Below, piece by piece: positions 16,701 through 24,599 of a DNA stretch of 35,550 nt. Within the stretch, counting starts at the first letter, position 1. Every line of letters begins with the position of its first letter. The notes below the pieces were generated by a model. It ran no database searches. It saw only the letters and a list, made by a program, of their open reading frames with translations, and was not told the origin of the DNA. Source of the DNA: JAKQHY01 sp034429475 (lineage in GTDB: Bacteria > Chloroflexota > Anaerolineae > B4-G1 > SLSP01); NCBI GenBank assembly GCA_034429475.1, contig DAOUGD010000153.1:1-35550 (forward strand). The letters are read 5' to 3'. The position numbers and the translations under genes were made by a program.

Positions 16701-19049
16701 TTGCGGTGTGGGAACGCCCGCTCGCGCCAGCAGATCGTAACCCACCGCACTGCGCAGCAGCGTTTGATCTATGTAATCGGCGTTGAGGTTCATCTCCCAG
16801 GTATCGGTGAACGGATCGCTGCTGGGAAACTCGACCTGCCACGATTTCTTGGGCATCCGGCGGGCTGTGTCGCCGCGATAGCGCACGTCCACTTCCCAGG
16901 TGCGTCCGCCGACCACAAAAATGCCCGGCACGGTGTCATTCAGATAAGGATGCTCATCCAGATAGGCCAGGTCGGCGGGAGTGACGTACAGGTAATAGGC
17001 GGGGACATCGGGGAGTACCGGCGGCGCGGGAGGCAGAGGATAGGTGCGGAGAACCAGTGGCAAATAGAGATGGGAAATCCCCGGCGGCGTCTCGTCCGCG
17101 CCAATGTCGGGCGCTTTGCCGCGCGGGCGGGGGTCGCCGTCCACGTCCTCGGTCACGCCCGTCAGCACGCCGCGATCCACGGCAAATGCATCGAGCAACA
17201 GGTGATAATCCTGCTGCGCCGGGGCCACAAACAGCGTCTCAATGGGCGGGATGATGAAAGCGGTATTGCTGATAGGATCGCTGCCGTTGCCCCAGAGCAG
17301 CGTCCGCGTGAGCATGACGTGGCTCGCCAGCGCGCCGGTAATGCCGACAGTGTGACTCACCACGAGGTTGTTCACCAGCGCCGCCGTCGGAGCGCCCAGG
17401 AACGTCACGCCAACGCCCTGCTGCCCCACCCCACTGCCCACCAGCGTGTTGTGGATCAAGTCGCCTGCGCCATCGCCGGAAATTTCCACCGCCCCCAGGC
17501 CGTTGTCGCCCACCATGTTGTTGACCAGGCTGAAATGCGCTGCCTGCCGCACCGCAATCCCTAGCGTGGCGTTGCTGTAGATGTGATTGGCGGAAATCGT
17601 CAGCGACGGCGTCCCCGTGTGCGTCGCCTTAACGCCGTTGTCGCCGCTGCCGGTGACGATGTTAGCGCGCACCTCCACTCCCACACCGCCCGCGTCAATC
17701 CCGTCGTCAGCAGTGTCGCGTACCGTGTTGTGGTGGATGAGGGCCGCACTGTTGTCCTCCACCGTGCGAATGCCGTCGCCGCCCGTTTGCCCCACAGTGT
17801 TGAAGGCAATCTCGGCGCTGCCCAGGCGGACGTCAATTCCCCGGTCCGCAGTGGCAGTGATGGTGTTCGACATTACCTGCGCTGCCGCGCCGCGCACGTC
17901 AATCCCCACATCGCCGGTGTCAACAATGGTATTCCGATTGACGACAGCCTGTTCCAATGTAGGTGTGTCGTCATCCCGCACATAAACACCCCGGCCCTCC
18001 ACCGCAGAGACGTGATTGCCCATCACTGTGGCGTCGCCCTCGCGGACGTAAAGGCCGTTGCCGGTCACATCGTGAACCACATTGCCGGTCATCAGCCCCA
18101 ACGTGCCGCGCACGTAGATGCCGTGATCGGGGATATTGAAGACCTCGTTGCCTTGAAGGATGACGTTCGTGGTCGCGCCGTCCGCCGGTTCGACGTAGAT
18201 GCCCGGATACCCTTCGGTCAGCCCATCACGGACGACGTTACCATCCAGGAGCACTGTTCCCCCGTTGATGAGAATACTCTCCGACATCATGCGAGTGACG
18301 GTGTTCTCCTGAAACCAGAGCATCCCGTCGTTGACCTGAACACCCTGCTGTCCGGCAGCGTTGAACGTGCTGCCCGTCACCGTGACCACACCGCCGGCTT
18401 CCAGCAAGAAGCCTTCTTCGAGCGTGTTGGAAATCAGCGCGCCCGCCACCTGCACCACGCCCGCGTCCACCTCGATACCGCGCTGCGCGCTCAAGACCTG
18501 GCTGGCGGAAATCACCACTGCGCCGCCGTCAATCTCAAAGCCCTGCTGCGCCACATTTTCAACCAACACGTGGGTAAAAGTAACGTGACCGCTATCATCG
18601 CTGCTCCAGATGTGGACCCCGTCGTTGCCGCCGCGCAGCGTTATGCCCTCAAGGACGACGACTGCGGCCAACGGCGTATCCTTCATGCCAATGCGAGCGT
18701 TGTGATCCACCGCGCCCGCATCCACCAGCACCGTTGGCGAAGCGAAATCCTGTACTGTGAAAGAGAGATTCCACCCGCCGCGCAGCGTCACCGTGCGCGT
18801 GAGTGTGAGGTTTTCCGTATAGAGGCCGGACGCCGCCCACACCTCTGCTCCAGTCGGGGCGAGATTGAGCGCGGTCTGCACGCTGCCGCACGGCGCGGCA
18901 AGCACACACGCCGCGCCCGCGCCGCCCGGCGTGACGTACAACACCTCTCCGGCAGCCTTCACCGGCGCGGCAAGATTGACCAGAGCCAGCAGCCCCAACG
19001 CCAGGGCCAAACCCAAACCGACCGTCAACCAAAACCTTCGCTGTTGCAT
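13779..19049 (-). CDS. Secreted beta-helix, CotH-kinase and triple lamin-tail protein
   Basis: A 1756-residue exported protein, the first gene of a two-gene CotH operon. The signal peptide spans 1-32 and ends VKA. A long parallel beta-helix (about 33-640) is rich in GNVV, VRD and NTI turns. It closes with YLPLVLR (about 660-667) and a proline linker. The CotH domain (about 680-1060) shows RYRGDTARRMPKKSWQVEF, GNLYKPDYG, KNHYLYHDL and PWDVDLALG (about 925). Three lamin-tail domains follow at about 1065-1200, 1368-1510 and 1614-1756, separated by two Ig-like domains. The first Ig-like domain contains a 55-residue insert encoded by heptamer repeats. The likely role is an extracellular kinase-like enzyme tethered by adhesion modules. 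AAGGAGGG precedes the ATG at 19049. A candidate promoter and an 18-bp palindrome lie upstream. Confidence 0.92.
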   Translation of the reverse strand: MQQRRFWLTVGLGLALALGLLALVNLAAPVKAAGEVLYVTPGGAGAACVLAAPCGSVQTALNLAPTGAEVWAASGLYTENLTLTRTVTLRGGWNLSFTVQDFASPTVLVDAGAVDHNARIGMKDTPLAAVVVLEGITLRGGNDGVHIWSSDDSGHVTFTHVLVENVAQQGFEIDGGAVVISASQVLSAQRGIEVDAGVVQVAGALISNTLEEGFLLEAGGVVTVTGSTFNAAGQQGVQVNDGMLWFQENTVTRMMSESILINGGTVLLDGNVVRDGLTEGYPGIYVEPADGATTNVILQGNEVFNIPDHGIYVRGTLGLMTGNVVHDVTGNGLYVREGDATVMGNHVSAVEGRGVYVRDDDTPTLEQAVVNRNTIVDTGDVGIDVRGAAAQVMSNTITATADRGIDVRLGSAEIAFNTVGQTGGDGIRTVEDNSAALIHHNTVRDTADDGIDAGGVGVEVRANIVTGSGDNGVKATHTGTPSLTISANHIYSNATLGIAVRQAAHFSLVNNMVGDNGLGAVEISGDGAGDLIHNTLVGSGVGQQGVGVTFLGAPTAALVNNLVVSHTVGITGALASHVMLTRTLLWGNGSDPISNTAFIIPPIETLFVAPAQQDYHLLLDAFAVDRGVLTGVTEDVDGDPRPRGKAPDIGADETPPGISHLYLPLVLRTYPLPPAPPVLPDVPAYYLYVTPADLAYLDEHPYLNDTVPGIFVVGGRTWEVDVRYRGDTARRMPKKSWQVEFPSSDPFTDTWEMNLNADYIDQTLLRSAVGYDLLARAGVPTPQVNYARLYLNGAYYGLFSQVEDVEAGFLYRQGFESHGNLYKPDYGNLEWPQPWEDVDSYWNAQYPKLTNTKSGYKDMRDFVYLINHTPDDQFAETIAGVLDVPGWFDWYAVNILLGNFEMLEKNHYLYHDLDAGKWRVLPWDVDLALGHNATGFGTSDPLFDYTVSYDNPIDSGTLESKKVDGKWNALIEKMLNVPEFRYYHGRRLLELMNEGGTAASFSYETMAARIDYFYEIAAPYGAADPNRWRRDDFPFSVGPTELKDYVAGRRAWLLAHLPAFMAGMQPPLTLNEVQPRNASTLADEAGDFAPWLELYNASAAIPWDVSGMYLSDDAAQPLKWCIPAGTTLSPRSTLLIWADGETGEGALHANFTLAPTGTLFLSDRALFDYARVAELAYTDVPTDAAYGLFPDGETPQMLAAPTPGWRNVGHAPIITDVTHTPALPAADQPVIVTAWIAADDPVTVTLRYRTAQPLQPAGAWLSLPMVKNELRIANDELRVTNDELRMTNYELRMTSEGPAALQPTTHNPQPTTRHSALSTQHSALLPAQPANTRVEYFIEAVGAAGQVTVAYPGWPDGGYSYIVGWTPPTLVINEVMARNLNTVEDENGKTPDWIEIYNPGPQDVDMGGMYLTDDPAFPNQSEIPAGAVVPAGGYLLFWADGAATGLHLNFSLSGEGEAVALFDRLDRGAGRIDAAFFPPQSFDESWGRFPNGSATWAALDTPTPGALNRWQPPRFTDVTRAPQWPTADQPVVVSALITAGMPIVSATLWVDVGSGFTTIPMSGAPFQGTLPGQPAGTVVRYFLDAVDTLGQHSTYPADAPGAVESYIVGHTPPRLVINEFLAANTSINTDEAGEYDDWVELYNAGDAAVLLDGMYLSDNLTDPQKWAFPAGVSIPAGGYLLIWCDGQPGQGALHTSFKLAREGEELGLFDSDANGNVALDTLTFGLQSDNISYGRTPDGGSAWVFFTTPTPGGSNE
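15082..15246. repeat. 165-bp in-frame composite of three heptamer families
   Basis: Three adjacent arrays with different units: GCTGAGT (four, plus GCCGAGT) at 15082-15116; TGTGGGT/TGTAGGT (five) at 15117-15151; and TTCGTMA-type units (about 11.5 copies) at 15166-15246. The total length is 165 bases, 55 codons, and the reading frame stays open. It encodes alternating NDELR/TNYELRMT-like residues, then QPTTHNP and STQHSAL. It lies in a loop of an Ig-like domain of the CotH protein. Confidence 0.88.
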
Positions 19050-19084
19050 CGTGCCCTCCTTAATAAAACTAACATACTGTGACC

Positions 19085-19102
19085 GGCAAACGCACGTTTG
19101 CC
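19085..19102. promoter_or_regulatory. Perfect 18-bp palindrome, candidate operator
   Basis: GGCAAACG-CA-CGTTTGCC, with perfect eight-base arms and a two-base centre. It lies in the divergent region between the CotH operon (minus) and hicA (plus), just after the predicted transcription start of the CotH operon. That is a typical position for a repressor site. The binding protein is not identified; HicB or an unlinked regulator are possibilities. Confidence 0.55.
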
Positions 19103-19111
19103 CTATCTTTC

Positions 19112-19139
19112 AGTATAAGCGCGACGATAAAAAACTAAA
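19112..19139 (-). promoter_or_regulatory. Candidate promoter of the CotH operon
   Basis: On the minus strand TTTAGT (19139-19134), a 16-base spacer and TATACT (19117-19112) resemble a housekeeping promoter with a weak -35. Transcription would start near 19105 and run straight into the palindrome at 19085-19102. Confidence 0.4.
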
Positions 19140-19176
19140 TTTCAGGTGGGTTAACAGTTTATAAATGCGCGAACCA

Positions 19177-19204
19177 TTGACAACGTGTGTATGATGTGTA
19201 CAAT
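19177..19204 (+). promoter_or_regulatory. Strong housekeeping promoter of hicAB, leaderless
   Basis: TTGACA (19177-19182), a 16-base spacer and TACAAT (19199-19204). The expected start of transcription, six or seven bases after the -10, falls on the hicA ATG at 19211, so the message would have no leader. No ribosome binding site is present before that ATG, which agrees. Confidence 0.65.
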
Positions 19205-19210
19205 AACCCT

Positions 19211-19408
19211 ATGACCAGTCGTGAAATTATTGCCCGGCTCAAAAAAGAGGGATGGATCCTCGTCCATATTCGTGGAAGCCATCATCATTACAAACATCCA
19301 GACAAACCTGGTCGTGTAACAGTTCCACATCCCAAAAGAGATTTACCTATCGGAACGGTACGAAGTATCTACAAACAAGCCGGCTGGTCATGGCCGGATA
19401 GAAAGTGA
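19211..19408 (+). CDS. hicA: HicA family mRNA interferase toxin
   Basis: A 65-residue toxin of the HicA family, which cleaves mRNA through a double-stranded-RNA-binding-like fold. The family signature is complete: an N-terminal SREIIARLKKEGW helix, then HIRGSHHHYKHP with catalytic His24, and the closing VPHPKRDLPIGTVRSIYKQAG. I chose the ATG at 19211. The longer frame from 19187 would begin inside the promoter, and family members start at this residue. The antitoxin gene hicB starts seven bases after the stop. The pair lies between CotH genes, divergent from one and convergent with the other. Confidence 0.92.
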   Translation: MTSREIIARLKKEGWILVHIRGSHHHYKHPDKPGRVTVPHPKRDLPIGTVRSIYKQAGWSWPDRK

Positions 19409-19414
19409 GGCGAT

Positions 19415-19825
19415 ATGTATTACCCGGTTGTCATTCACAAGGATTCTGAAAGCGATTACGGCGTCATCGTGCCCGATTTGCCCGGTTGCTTCAGCGCGGG
19501 CGCCACGTTAGATGAAGCCCTGCAAGAGGTTGTAGAAGCTGTTGAATGTCATTTGGAAGGTTTGCTGCTGGACGGTGAGCCTATTCCTCTCCCTAAAACG
19601 ATAGACTATCATCAGAGTAATCCAGATTACGCCGAAGGGATATGGGCTGTCGTACCGGTGGATGTCACAAAATTATCAGGGAAAACCAGGCGGGTGAATG
19701 TGACATTGCCAGAGCGCGTGTTGACGATGATGGACAGGTATGCTACCGAGCAGGGGAAGACCCGTTCCGGCTTAATCGCACAAGCGGCGGTTGAGTATAT
19801 CGCAGCACGTCAGGGAGTAGAATAA
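19415..19825 (+). CDS. hicB: HicB family antitoxin with ribbon-helix-helix domain
   Basis: A 136-residue antitoxin partner of HicA. Residues 1-70 form the partially degraded RNase H fold that binds the toxin (YYPVVIHKDSESDYGVIVPDLPGCFSAGATLDEAL pattern). Residues about 88-130 (TRRVNVTLPERVLTMMDRYA) form a ribbon-helix-helix DNA-binding domain, so it probably represses its own promoter. GTGAGG six bases before the ATG serves as the ribosome binding site. It ends four bases before the stop of the convergent CotH gene, with no terminator visible between them. Confidence 0.92.
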   Translation: MYYPVVIHKDSESDYGVIVPDLPGCFSAGATLDEALQEVVEAVECHLEGLLLDGEPIPLPKTIDYHQSNPDYAEGIWAVVPVDVTKLSGKTRRVNVTLPERVLTMMDRYATEQGKTRSGLIAQAAVEYIAARQGVE

Positions 19826-19829
19826 CACC

Positions 19830-22800
19830 CTACCGCCCTACCCCGTTCTCCACTCCCGGCGAAGGCCGCGCCAGCGCGCCCCACATGCCGTCGGGCAGGC
19901 GTCCCCACGCTTGATCCGCTGCCTGCGGCGGATAGGATACCTCGTCAATCAACTCATCGTAGCCGGAGCTTCCGGCGTAGAGCGCCAATCGCTCGCCGTC
20001 CCCATCGAGCTTGAAACCGAGGTGCGTCGGCCCCTCGTCCGGCTCGTCGTCGGCCAACAGGATAAGGTAACCGCCGGCCGGGACGACGACGCCCGGCGGC
20101 AGCAGCCACTGGCGCGGATTCCCCGCCATGTCGCTGAGATACATCCCACCCATGTCCACCGGCGTCGGCCCGGCGTTGTAAATCTCCAGCCAGTCGTCGG
20201 TATTGCTATCCAGATCGCGCAGGCCGTTGACGTTGATCGCCACCAACTCATTGAAATAAAGCGGCGGGCGCGCAAAGCCAATGCGGCAGCGCCCCGTGAC
20301 CTCCGACCGCAGCCCGGCAGCGTCCTCCGCGTGCAGGGTGTACGTGACCACAACACCGTCAGCCAACGTGGGCAGTATGGCCGTGACGATCTCGCCCACC
20401 GGCGTCAGCGGTGCAGTGAAGGTCGTTGTGGCTACAGTGTAATCCAGCCAGGCCGCGAGCAAATTGCCGTCCGCATCGGCGATGCGCGCCGTCACGGTAA
20501 AGGGTTGCCCGCCGCGAGGTATGGATGGCGTCAACATCACGTCCGCAATGACCGGTGCGCGGCCCCGATTCGACCAGCCCGGCGTCGGCGCCGCCAGCGT
20601 CCCGGTGAGCGCGCCGCCATCGTCCAGCCAGCCAAACGATGCGCCCGGCGCGAGCGCGGGGTAGGCCAACGTAGACAGCACGTCGCCGCCGTGAAGCGGC
20701 TTATCGTATAGCACGATCTCCCCGCCGGTCGTCACAATCCCCGTCAGCCTCACCACCAGGATCCCCCCAGGCGCGATCACACCCTCCAGATTCACTGATC
20801 CGCTGATCCGCTGATCCGCTGATTCTTGATTCTCGATTCTTGATTCATAATTCGTAATTCGTAATTCGCCATCCGCCAACCGCATCCCCCCCAGATCCAT
20901 CGCCAGCAGCCCTGGATTGTAAAGTTCCACCCAGGCGTCCGGCGCGGCCTGGATTTCGTTGACCACCGGCAGCGGGCCGGTCGGCGGGCAATAAGCCGGC
21001 ATTTGCGCCAGCAGCCACGCGCGGCGATAGGTCACATAAGCCTGCAAGGTGGCCGACTGTGTGGCAAACTCGGCGTTAGTCCCCCACTTGTACGGGTCGG
21101 CCTCGCCGTAAGCGCGGATGAGGGTATAGGCATGAGCGATGCGCGCCGCCATCACGTCCGGCGCGAACGCCCCATCGAGCAGTTCGCGCAGGCGGCGGCA
21201 GTAAGCAAAGCGGAAATCCGGCTGGTCGAGGATCACGGTAGTCAGGTAGTTCCACGCCCCGTCGTTTTTGGGACTGGACGCCGTCCCCGCGTCAATCGGA
21301 TTGTCCCAACTGATGTGTTCATCCAACACCGTGCCATTGTGGTTGAGACCGAAGCTCAAGTCCATATCCCACGGCAGCACACGCCAGCGGTCCGCGCGCA
21401 GATCGTGGTACAGATAAAAGTTCTTCTCCACCCACTCATAATTGCCAATCGCTATCTGGATGGCGTACCAGTCCAGGTAGGCGGCCACGTCGAAACGGGC
21501 GGCCAGCGTGATCGGCGCGGTGGTGGTAGGAACAGTGTGCAGCATCTCGATGAAGGCGACCAGGTCGCGGTTATCCTCGTCCTCGTTGGTCTTTTTGAGG
21601 TATTGCTCGGCGTAGAATGCGGGATCGTCCACCAGATGGAAACTGCCGTAGTCGCCCTTGTAGAGATTGCCGTTGGGATCGAGGCCCACGCGGTAGAGGA
21701 AGCGTTGATCCACCTGCTCTACCTCGGTGAACAAGCCACGATAGCCGCCGTTGACGTGCAGCGCCGCAAAGCCCGCCCGCGACGCCGGCAGGCCCAGCCG
21801 CGCAAACAGATCGTAGGCCAACCACTCGCGCATCAGGGATTTGTCGGGGTATTCGGCATTGAAGTTGAGTTCGCGCTGCCCCGCAAACAGTGCCGCGCTG
21901 TCGAAGTCCACCTTCCACGACTTCTTGGGCAGCCAGCGAGAGATCTCCCCCCGGTAACGCACGCCCGCGTCGAAAGTCACACCATCCGCCATGAACGTGG
22001 CCGGGAACAGCTCGCGGTTGGCGCGATGTGCGTCGAGGTAGGCCCAGTCGTCCGGGTCAAGCGTGATGGCGACCTGCGCGACCCGCTCTGGCGGCGGCGG
22101 GGACGGTGGCACGTCGCGGCGGACGAGCGGCAGATAGACCCCCAGGCGGCGCGGCACAGCGACGACGGCGGGGGAGCGTAGAAGCATCACGCCGGCGGCG
22201 TCGCGCAGTTCCACGGTCAAAGTGACGGACACGCCGTTGGTCAACGATAGCAGCGTGAAGTGCGTTAACGTCAGCGGCAAACTCACGACCCGATTCCCCA
22301 CCAACGTTCCGACGTGCATGACAGAAACGGCATAACTGGCCGCCCCGGCCGGGATGAACGCCGCGCGCCACCACAGCGCAAGCGCGCCGTCGCGGGGAGC
22401 AGCCTTGAGACGCAGCGGCGGCCATTCATAGGCGCCCACGTCGGGCGCTGCGCCAATAGGGCGCGGGAAGCCATCCAGGTCGTCGCGGGGCGCGCCGGTG
22501 AGCGTTCCTGCGTCGCGGCACGGCGAGGTCTCGGAAAGCCGAAAGTCCGCGTCCGCCGCAAAATCCGGCGGCGCGACGAAATTGCCCGCGCCCGACCAGC
22601 CGCCTTCCACATCCGAGAAGGCCACGGAGACCGTCGAACCGACGCCCAGGCTGATGGCGGTTCCGCCCCACAGGATCGTGTTCGTGACGAAGGCGCGGCC
22701 GCCGCCGTAACCCATGTGGACTTCGTAGAGCGCGAGCGCGGCCTGGGTGTGAGAAATAATTGTGTTGTTGACCAGATGCGCCGTCGCACCGTCCTTCACG

Positions 22801-23684
22801 GCGACGCCAAGCGTGGCGCTGTAAATCAGGTTGTTGACGAGGGTGAGCGCGGCGTGGTTGGGGAATTGGCCTTGCAGCGCGCCCACGGACACGCCCTTAT
22901 CGCCGCAGTCGTAGAGCCGGTTGCGCGCGAGTGTGGCGACGGCCCAATTGATGTCCACACAGTCGTCAGAAATGGCGTGGATGGTGTTATCCGTGACCAG
23001 CGCCGGACCAGCGGCAGACATGTCGTTGATCGAAAGTCCCTCGTAGGCGTGGCTTCCCCAGGCGATGTCGTAGATAAGGTTGCGCTCCACTACCAGGCTG
23101 CCGTGCCCCGCGCTGAGCGCGTCGCCGTGGATGCTGTGGATGACGCTGTCGCGCAGGGTCAGGTCGGCGTTCTCGGCGTGGATGGCGCGGCCTTCGATGA
23201 AGCGCAGCTCACTGTGGGCGATGGTCAGGCGCGCGTCCCGCACAGAAACGCCCTGGTAACGCGGCGTCGTCTCGGCTTCCTCGCCGGCGTGTTCAAGGGT
23301 AACGTATTCCAGGCGGTTGTCCGCCGGCGAATTGAGGATCGCCAGCGCGCCCCAGGGCTGTCCGGCGTCGCGCCAGGTGAAGGTGATGGGCTGCGTCGGC
23401 GTCCCTGCGGCCAGCAATTGCCCGTACACCAGCAGCGATGCCCCTGGCGCAAGCTGGACTTCCACGCCCGAAACGACCGTCAGCGTGACGCCGGCCGGCA
23501 CGGTCAGGTCGGCGGCGATGATGTACGGGTTGGCAGCAGGCCAGAAGGTCGTATCGCCGGGCAGCGTCCCGCTCCAATCCATGGAAGGCCGTGGGGCAGG
23601 CGACGCAAACGCCAGATGCCCCCCTCCCCAAAGGCAAATCAAACCGCCTAACACCCACCCCCACCGCAGCCAACTTACACGCAT
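19830..23684 (-). CDS. Secreted beta-helix, CotH-kinase and double lamin-tail protein
   Basis: A 1284-residue exported paralogue of the other two CotH proteins. The signal peptide spans about 1-28 (LAFASPAP end). A parallel beta-helix (about 40-420), a fibronectin-like stretch (about 430-510) and YLPLVRR (about 516-522) with a proline linker follow. The CotH domain (about 540-895) has RYRGEISRWLPKKSWKVDF, GNLYKGDYG, KNFYLYHDL and LPWDMDLSFG (about 768). A lamin-tail domain (about 908-1030), an Ig-like domain (about 1030-1135) and a final lamin-tail domain (about 1140-1284) complete it. I chose the ATG at 23684, preceded by AGGAG, over the frame start at 23717, because the signal peptide begins there. 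The first lamin-tail domain carries a heptamer-encoded insert (about 939-964). It is convergent with hicAB and divergent from the phosphatase gene. Confidence 0.9.
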   Translation of the reverse strand: MRVSWLRWGWVLGGLICLWGGGHLAFASPAPRPSMDWSGTLPGDTTFWPAANPYIIAADLTVPAGVTLTVVSGVEVQLAPGASLLVYGQLLAAGTPTQPITFTWRDAGQPWGALAILNSPADNRLEYVTLEHAGEEAETTPRYQGVSVRDARLTIAHSELRFIEGRAIHAENADLTLRDSVIHSIHGDALSAGHGSLVVERNLIYDIAWGSHAYEGLSINDMSAAGPALVTDNTIHAISDDCVDINWAVATLARNRLYDCGDKGVSVGALQGQFPNHAALTLVNNLIYSATLGVAVKDGATAHLVNNTIISHTQAALALYEVHMGYGGGRAFVTNTILWGGTAISLGVGSTVSVAFSDVEGGWSGAGNFVAPPDFAADADFRLSETSPCRDAGTLTGAPRDDLDGFPRPIGAAPDVGAYEWPPLRLKAAPRDGALALWWRAAFIPAGAASYAVSVMHVGTLVGNRVVSLPLTLTHFTLLSLTNGVSVTLTVELRDAAGVMLLRSPAVVAVPRRLGVYLPLVRRDVPPSPPPPERVAQVAITLDPDDWAYLDAHRANRELFPATFMADGVTFDAGVRYRGEISRWLPKKSWKVDFDSAALFAGQRELNFNAEYPDKSLMREWLAYDLFARLGLPASRAGFAALHVNGGYRGLFTEVEQVDQRFLYRVGLDPNGNLYKGDYGSFHLVDDPAFYAEQYLKKTNEDEDNRDLVAFIEMLHTVPTTTAPITLAARFDVAAYLDWYAIQIAIGNYEWVEKNFYLYHDLRADRWRVLPWDMDLSFGLNHNGTVLDEHISWDNPIDAGTASSPKNDGAWNYLTTVILDQPDFRFAYCRRLRELLDGAFAPDVMAARIAHAYTLIRAYGEADPYKWGTNAEFATQSATLQAYVTYRRAWLLAQMPAYCPPTGPLPVVNEIQAAPDAWVELYNPGLLAMDLGGMRLADGELRITNYESRIENQESADQRISGSVNLEGVIAPGGILVVRLTGIVTTGGEIVLYDKPLHGGDVLSTLAYPALAPGASFGWLDDGGALTGTLAAPTPGWSNRGRAPVIADVMLTPSIPRGGQPFTVTARIADADGNLLAAWLDYTVATTTFTAPLTPVGEIVTAILPTLADGVVVTYTLHAEDAAGLRSEVTGRCRIGFARPPLYFNELVAINVNGLRDLDSNTDDWLEIYNAGPTPVDMGGMYLSDMAGNPRQWLLPPGVVVPAGGYLILLADDEPDEGPTHLGFKLDGDGERLALYAGSSGYDELIDEVSYPPQAADQAWGRLPDGMWGALARPSPGVENGVGR
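20795..20868. repeat. In-frame octamer plus heptamer array inside the CotH gene 19830-23684
   Basis: Three CTGATCCG octamers (20795-20818) run into TGATTCT/CGATTCT/TAATTCG heptamers to 20868. The TAATTCG units match the TTCGTAA family at 15166-15246. They encode GELRITNYESRIENQESADQ-like residues in a loop of a lamin-tail domain, right after GMRLAD. Confidence 0.8.
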
Positions 23685-23710
23685 TCCTCGGCTCCTGTTT
23701 CTACCCACAT

Positions 23711-23738
23711 TTGTCAAACCCTCACCCTCACCTATAAT
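23711..23738 (+). promoter_or_regulatory. Promoter of the histidine phosphatase gene
   Basis: TTGTCA (23711-23716), a 16-base spacer and perfect TATAAT (23733-23738). Transcription would start near 23745, giving a leader of about 37 bases before the ATG at 23782. It overlaps the upstream region of the divergent CotH gene. Confidence 0.65.
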
Positions 23739-23781
23739 AAGTTAACCATAAAAAAACTATTCTACAACTGAGGGAAACTGA

Positions 23782-24555
23782 ATGGCAACACGCACGCTCT
23801 ATTTGGTCCGACACGGGTTCCACTTTGCCGCCGGCCATGCGTCCGACCTCCAAGATGCCGCTCTGACTTTGCTAGGAATTGAGCAAGCGTTGTTTACCGC
23901 GCAACGTTTTCGAATGTTGCCCATCACAACCATCTACTATAGCCCCTTGCGGCGATCCGCTGAAACTGCGGATCTCATTGCGCGGGCTTTGCCGGAGACG
24001 CCGCTGCACGCTGCGCAAAGTTTGATGGAATGTATCCCTTCCATTCCCCCTAGCTACGGCAACTCCCTGGTTTATGCGCCCCAAAAACTTGCCGAATGTC
24101 AGAACCGCTTCGACAAGGCGTTTGAGCAATTTTTCAAAGTCGCGCGCGGTGAAGACAAATACGACATCCTGGTTTGTCATGGCAATATCATTCGCTACTT
24201 TGTGCTGCGCGTTCTCAAAGTATCTACCGAAGCCTGGGGGCAGATGGATATGTGCAATTGTGGGGTCAGCGAGGTCTTGATCACTGCTGATGGGAATATG
24301 ACCCTGATCGGTCACAACGACGTGCGCCACCTGCCGGATCACCTGATCATCTCCCTCATCGGGGTACGGCGCGCGCACGCTCTCTTCACGCTCGCCAAGA
24401 TGTCCTGCCAGCGCGGTGATATGGTGGAGGCGCAGGAATACGGCGACGAAAGCATCGCGCTCTTTGAGGCCGCCGACGACGACAATGCCGAGCAGGTGCG
24501 CACATGGATGGCGCACCAGTGTCAGGTGGAAGCCGACGCTTACCGGCGGCATTGA
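23782..24555 (+). CDS. Histidine phosphatase superfamily protein (PGAM5-like) with helical C-terminus
   Basis: A 257-residue cytoplasmic phosphatase of the phosphoglycerate-mutase-like superfamily, which works through a phosphohistidine intermediate. The RHG motif is R10-H11-G12, the second arginine lies in SPLRRSAETA (about 57-58), and the second catalytic histidine is H133 in VCHGNIIRY. MECIPSIPP near 82-90 matches the PGAM5/SixA-type region, so a protein-phosphate substrate is possible. After about residue 196 the chain continues as helices resembling a single TPR unit (RRAHALFTLAKMSCQRGD pattern), absent from the basic domain. The ribosome binding site GAGGGA precedes the ATG. It is followed by a membrane protein gene 44 bases downstream, probably on the same transcript. 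Confidence 0.85.
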   Translation: MATRTLYLVRHGFHFAAGHASDLQDAALTLLGIEQALFTAQRFRMLPITTIYYSPLRRSAETADLIARALPETPLHAAQSLMECIPSIPPSYGNSLVYAPQKLAECQNRFDKAFEQFFKVARGEDKYDILVCHGNIIRYFVLRVLKVSTEAWGQMDMCNCGVSEVLITADGNMTLIGHNDVRHLPDHLIISLIGVRRAHALFTLAKMSCQRGDMVEAQEYGDESIALFEAADDDNAEQVRTWMAHQCQVEADAYRRH

Positions 24556-24599
24556 GGGTGAAGTCATTTTATTATTTTTTTACACACAGGAGGTTAAGG

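Noticed and set aside
17583..19082. 499-residue plus-strand frame opposite the beta-helix region
   Set aside because: Antisense of the beta-helix repeats. It has no signal or domain pattern and would run through the CotH operon start.
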